DNA of 64,000 nucleotides from Burkholderiaceae bacterium (GTDB taxonomy: Bacteria; Pseudomonadota; Gammaproteobacteria; Burkholderiales; Burkholderiaceae). Every line of letters begins with the position of its first letter. Positions within the stretch are counted from its first letter, which is position 1. The notes below the pieces were generated by a model, which ran no database searches, was not told the origin of the DNA, and was given only the letters and a program-made list of their open reading frames with translations. Both the position numbers and the translations under genes were made by a program. The DNA is taken from the NCBI GenBank assembly GCA_021166835.1, contig JAJPEN010000076.1, positions 4,517 through 68,516 of the forward strand, in the 5' to 3' direction. Shown here piece by piece: positions 61,501 to 64,000 of the stretch.

Positions 61501-62337
61501 AAGCTCGCGTTTCCGTACGGCGTGCGGCCGCTGATGGCGCTGTGGAATGCACTCTTCCTGCAGCCCGGCGCCACGGCGCAGGCCGACCCCGCGCGCTCGG
61601 CGCAGTGGAACCGCGGCGAGTACCTGGTCAACGGCCTGGGGCACTGCGGCGCGTGCCACACCGAGCGCAATGCATTGGGCGCGGAGCGAACCGGAACCGC
61701 ATATCTCGGCGGCGCGATGGTCGAAGGCTGGGAAGCGCCGCCGCTGACCTCGGCCAGCCGCGCGCCGGTGCCGTGGACCGAGGACGAGTTCTACCGCTAC
61801 CTGCGCAGCGGCTACAGCCCGCTGCACGGGGCGACGGCCGGACCGATGGGCCCGGTGATCGCCGAGCTCGCGGCGCTTCCCAACGAGGACGTGCGCGCGA
61901 TGGCGCACTACCTCGCGTCGTTCAACCCGCCGGTCACCGAGGCGCAGGCGAAGGCCGCGGCGCAGACCGCGGTGCTCGAGGCCCGCGCATCGGCCGCGAT
62001 GCCGTCGAGCGCCTCGCGGATGTTTTCCGTGGCCTGCGGTGCCTGCCACCACGACGGCGAAGGGCCGCGCCTGCTCGGCGCGAACGTGCCGCTCGCGCTG
62101 AACAGCAACCTGCACAGCGACCGTCCGGACAATCTGCTGCGCGTGATCCTCGAAGGCATCCGCACGCCCGCCACGCACGCGATCGGCTTCATGCAGGGCT
62201 TCGCCGATGCGCTCGACGATCGCCAGGTGGCGGAGCTGGCCGCGTGGATGCGCCGGCGCTACGCGCCGTCGAAGCCGGCGTGGACCGATCTCGAGGCCGC
62301 CGTCGCACGCGTGCGCGCGTCCCTCTCCGCGCCCTAG
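58570..62337 (+). CDS. nicB: Nicotinate hydroxylase molybdopterin subunit fused to tri-heme cytochrome c, NicB type
   Basis: 1255 residues from ATG 58570, or 1244 from GTG 58603. Residues 50-780 are a xanthine-dehydrogenase-type molybdopterin domain with the probable catalytic glutamate E742 in PLGVGESA. A membrane helix follows (about 825-847, preceded by RWPRGKRWW), then three c-type heme motifs: CVGCH at 879, CGACH at 1026, CGACH at 1156. This matches P. putida NicB in layout and size. It hydroxylates nicotinate at C6 and should put the electrons into the respiratory chain through the exported heme domains. The N-terminus has a proline-rich stretch. Confidence 0.88.
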   Translation: MPRSRKPTDAAVDRPHPLRTRRDFLEQDDALIVVRQPPAPPPPARGQPPGVPPNPAEGAEVLLSIHADGRIVALNGHVDLGTGVRTALAQIVAEELDVAPGRVEMVLGDTARAPNQGLTIASATIQVTAVPLRQAAAQARAYLVERAAEALGAPPSSLRVCDGIVECASDAGDGVDCTNGAQVDAGVRRISYGELVRGRRRVLELDPQARVKPATEYRVVGSEVPRVDIPAKVFGETSFVHDLRVAGMLHGRVVRPPYAGADHGEFIGNTLESVDESSIAHIPGVRAVVVLRDFVGVVAEREEHAEQAAAALRVHWKPWPGLPPLEDLEQALRANPSTTRRVVDEGDVDAALGDGERAISRSYVWPYQMHASIGPSCAVAAWHGEAAEPHALTVWAGTQNPHVLRADLATLLALPDVSIEVIRMEAAGCYGRNCADDVAADAALLSRAVGAPVRVQLSREQEHLWEPKGTAQWMQVRGALDGSGAFDAYDFSVAYPSNGAPTLALLLTRAIDPVARSFEMGDRTARPPYTVPNLRVTIQDMAPILRASWLRGVSALPNSFAHESFVDELASLARVDPVEFRLRHLNDERGSELLRATAERAGWVAHDGPQQLGRSGDLLHGRGVAYARYVHGQWPGVAAAWSAWVADVDVDRATGEVHVRRVVVGQDSGLVVNPAGARHQVQGNVIQTTSRALQERVRIDPQTSVVSGREWGSYPILDFRQVPVIEVVTMPRPGEAPLGVGESASVPGTAAIANAIFDATGIRFRQPPFTPEVVRAALHPLPAAGDGAAGASSAAGATRGAPRFLPTTRPTHPPPAAPRWPRGKRWWAGAGALLAGVAGFAAGALGWRAAMPPIPRADVSMYTAATIERGRQLAAVGNCVGCHTAAGGAPNAGGLEMPTPFGTIRTTNITPDVETGIGGWSLPAFQRAMREGIARDGRHLYPAFPYPSYTRTTDEDLTALYAWLMSQPAVRNDVAASKLAFPYGVRPLMALWNALFLQPGATAQADPARSAQWNRGEYLVNGLGHCGACHTERNALGAERTGTAYLGGAMVEGWEAPPLTSASRAPVPWTEDEFYRYLRSGYSPLHGATAGPMGPVIAELAALPNEDVRAMAHYLASFNPPVTEAQAKAAAQTAVLEARASAAMPSSASRMFSVACGACHHDGEGPRLLGANVPLALNSNLHSDRPDNLLRVILEGIRTPATHAIGFMQGFADALDDRQVAELAAWMRRRYAPSKPAWTDLEAAVARVRASLSAP

Positions 62338-62421
62338 TGTCCTGTCGCGGTCAGGTCGACGTGTACACCGTCTTTACCGAATTGCGATGCATGCGCTTTT
62401 CTCCTGGCGATGCGATGCCGC

Positions 62422-63699
62422 TCAGACGACGCCGCGCGAGCGCAGCTCGTCGAGCTGCGCGGCGTCGAGATCGAGCCAGCCGCGCAGCACCTCGTCGGTG
62501 TGCTCCCCGAGCAGCGGCGGCGCATTGCGATGCACGATCGGAGAATCGGAGAGCCGGATCGGATTGGCCACCAGCGGCACGACGCCGGCCAGCGGGTGAT
62601 CGAGCTCGATGCGCAGCCCGCGCGCACGCACCTGCGGGTCGTCGAAGACCTGGTCGATCCGGTTGATCGGACCGCAGGGGACGGCCTGAGCCTCGAGCGC
62701 GGCGATCCAGTCGCGCGTCGTGCGCAGCACGGTGGTCCGGCGCAGCAGCGGAATCAGCTCGCCGCGGTGCGCGACGCGCTGCGGGTTGGTGGCGAAGCGG
62801 GGATCGGCGGCCCACTCCGGATGCCCCGCGATCGCGCAGAAGCGGGCGAACTGCCCGTCGTTGCCGATCGCGAGGATCATGTCGCCGTCGGCGGTCGGGA
62901 AATCCTGGTACGGAACGATGTTCGGGTGCGCGTTGCCCATGCGCCGCGGCACCATGCCGCCGGCGAGGTAGCTAGACGCCTGGTTGGCCAGGCAGGCGAC
63001 CTGCACGTCGAGCAGCGCGAGGTCGATGTGCTGTCCGCGCCCCGAGCGCGCACGCTCGGCCAGTGCGGCGAGCACGGCGATCGTCGCGTAGAGCCCGGTG
63101 GTGATGTCGGTGAGCGCGACGCCGACCTTCTGCGGCCCCGCGCCCTCCTCGTCGTCGGCGCGGCCGGTGATGCTCATCAGCCCGCCCATTCCCTGGATCA
63201 GGAAGTCGTAGCCGGCGCGCGCGGCATACGGCCCGTCCTGCCCGAAGCCGGTGATCGAGCAGTAGACGAGGCGGGGGTTCGCCGGCGCCAGGCTCGCGTA
63301 GTCGAGCCCGTACTGCGCAAGCCCGCCGAGCTTGAAGTTCTCGATCAGCACGTCGGCGCTGCCCGCCAGTCGCCGCACCAGTTCGCGGCCTTCCGGTGCC
63401 GCGAGGTCGATCGTCACCGAGCGCTTGTTCCGGTTGGTGCACAGGAAGTACGCCGACTCCGCCGTGTCTCGGCCGGCCTCGTCCTTCAGCCATGGCGGCC
63501 CCCACGCTCGCGTGTCGTCGCCCGCGCCCGGACGCTCGACCTTGACGACATCGGCGCCGAGATCGGCCAGAAGCTGGCTCGCCCACGGCCCGGCCAGCAC
63601 GCGCGAGAGGTCGAGCACGCGCACGCCCTGCAGCGCGGGCGCGCGTCGCTCGGAGGCCGGCGTTTCGCGCCGGGTGTCGTCCGCGATCGACTCGCTCAT
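62422..63699 (-). CDS. CaiB/BaiF CoA-transferase, probably succinyl-CoA:glutarate
   Basis: 425 residues from ATG 63699 with GGAG nine bases upstream. Type III CoA-transferase: VRVLDLSRVLAGPWASQLLADLGADVVKVE near residue 30, IENFKLGGLAQYGLDY near 120, and the catalytic aspartate in GVALTDITTGLYA near 195. It lies next to glutaryl-CoA dehydrogenase on the same strand, 69 bases downstream of that gene, and in this arrangement normally activates glutarate with succinyl-CoA. The exact acid is inferred from neighbours. Confidence 0.85.
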   Translation of the reverse strand: MSESIADDTRRETPASERRAPALQGVRVLDLSRVLAGPWASQLLADLGADVVKVERPGAGDDTRAWGPPWLKDEAGRDTAESAYFLCTNRNKRSVTIDLAAPEGRELVRRLAGSADVLIENFKLGGLAQYGLDYASLAPANPRLVYCSITGFGQDGPYAARAGYDFLIQGMGGLMSITGRADDEEGAGPQKVGVALTDITTGLYATIAVLAALAERARSGRGQHIDLALLDVQVACLANQASSYLAGGMVPRRMGNAHPNIVPYQDFPTADGDMILAIGNDGQFARFCAIAGHPEWAADPRFATNPQRVAHRGELIPLLRRTTVLRTTRDWIAALEAQAVPCGPINRIDQVFDDPQVRARGLRIELDHPLAGVVPLVANPIRLSDSPIVHRNAPPLLGEHTDEVLRGWLDLDAAQLDELRSRGVV

Positions 63700-63768
63700 C
63701 GCCGTACTCCGGAAGACTGGACGGTTGGACACCGTGATCGCCCGCGTCCTGGCGGGCGGCCATGGTGC

Positions 63769-64000
63769 CTAGTTCGAGAACGCAGCGATGCCGGTGATCG
63801 CCCGCCCGAGGATCAGCGCATGGATGTCGTGTGTGCCTTCGTAGGTGTTGACCACTTCCAGATTCACCAGGTGGCGCGCCACGCCGAACTCGTCGGAGAT
63901 GCCGTTGCCGCCCATCATGTCGCGCGCCAGGCGCGCGATCTCCAGCGACTTGCCGCAGGAGTTGCGCTTCAGGATCGAGGTGATCTCCACCGCCGCCGTG
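63769..64000 (-). CDS. gcdH: Glutaryl-CoA dehydrogenase, C-terminal part
   Basis: The last 77 codons are in the window; the gene runs off the right edge. The sequence [23 protein letters not shown] and [22 protein letters not shown] is the typical C-terminus of glutaryl-CoA dehydrogenase, including the region of the substrate-binding arginine. The enzyme oxidises and decarboxylates glutaryl-CoA to crotonyl-CoA with FAD. Paired with the CoA-transferase it gives the end of the glutarate route for nicotinate, lysine or tryptophan breakdown. Confidence 0.88.
   Translation of the reverse strand, partial: TAAVEITSILKRNSCGKSLEIARLARDMMGGNGISDEFGVARHLVNLEVVNTYEGTHDIHALILGRAITGIAAFSN

Noticed and set aside
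57523..62337. Reading nicA/nicB as isoquinoline 1-oxidoreductase or aldehyde oxidase
   Set aside because: Those families share the same domains, but the tri-heme fusion, MarR neighbour, and nearby hnr, ena and pncB favour nicotinate as substrate. It remains the main alternative.
62338..62421. Remnant of an insertion sequence between nicB and the CoA-transferase
   Set aside because: The 84 bases are somewhat less GC-rich and carry a short open frame, but no terminal repeats or recognisable transposase fragment could be seen.

Overview
The window is uniformly GC-rich, densely packed bacterial chromosome. Gene content and order fit a betaproteobacterium of the Burkholderiales type: alaC-hom-thrC followed by moeA/moaD/moaE, the rpsF-priB-rpsR-rplI-dnaB block, recC-recB-recD, and PHA and wax-ester lipid genes. 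No rRNA, tRNA, CRISPR array, phage or intact insertion sequence was recognised. The naming of the organism group is inference from gene order and protein resemblance only.

Layout. (1) 0-9 kb, minus strand: alanine-type aminotransferase, homoserine dehydrogenase and threonine synthase, then a molybdenum-cofactor set (mobB, moeA, moaD, moaE) interrupted by a CcdA/CcdB toxin-antitoxin pair, then the fluoride channel crcB and an EamA transporter. (2) 9-12 kb, plus strand: a Mth938-like protein, a Bcp peroxiredoxin and a PIN-PhoH ATPase. (3) 12-15 kb, minus strand: the classic S6-PriB-S18-L9-DnaB operon, preceded by a SIMPL-domain protein and a conserved hypothetical. (4) 16.7-26.7 kb: a lipid block with a Tat-targeted subunit plus GMC oxidoreductase, a lipase, a two-domain fatty acyl-CoA reductase of the Marinobacter type, a phasin, a patatin phospholipase and a TetR regulator, then a TPR/SAF-dehydrogenase pair of unknown role. 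(5) 26.8-35.8 kb: recC, recB, recD. (6) 35.8-41.5 kb: a DUF924 protein, wax ester synthase (WS/DGAT), an acyl-CoA-binding protein, a 700-bp gene-free stretch with a very large inverted repeat, a putative Na+/H+ antiporter, a PHA-granule-region protein and a 2-hydroxyacid dehydrogenase. (7) 41.5-64 kb: a nicotinate island.

The nicotinate island is the most interesting part. A NicA/NicB-type nicotinate hydroxylase (2Fe-2S subunit, and a molybdopterin subunit fused to three c-type hemes) should make 6-hydroxynicotinate. A 6-hydroxynicotinate reductase (Hnr) and an enamidase, both known from anaerobic Eubacterium barkeri nicotinate fermentation, should reduce and hydrolyse the ring to 2-formylglutarate and ammonia. 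At the window edge a CaiB/BaiF CoA-transferase and glutaryl-CoA dehydrogenase would take glutarate to crotonyl-CoA. This matches the respiratory nicotinate pathway worked out biochemically in Azorhizobium. Around the core lie a ferredoxin-NADP reductase, TetR and MarR regulators, an ApbE-fold UPF0280 protein, two DUF1185 paralogues, two complete ABC importers, and nicotinate phosphoribosyltransferase (pncB), which salvages the same substrate. Molybdenum cofactor for NicB could come from region 1.

The lipid parts also connect. Fatty acyl-CoA reductase plus WS/DGAT form a complete acyl-CoA-to-wax-ester route, and a shared CATTAG-N8-CTCTAG motif lies upstream of the GMC operon and between the reductase and the phasin.
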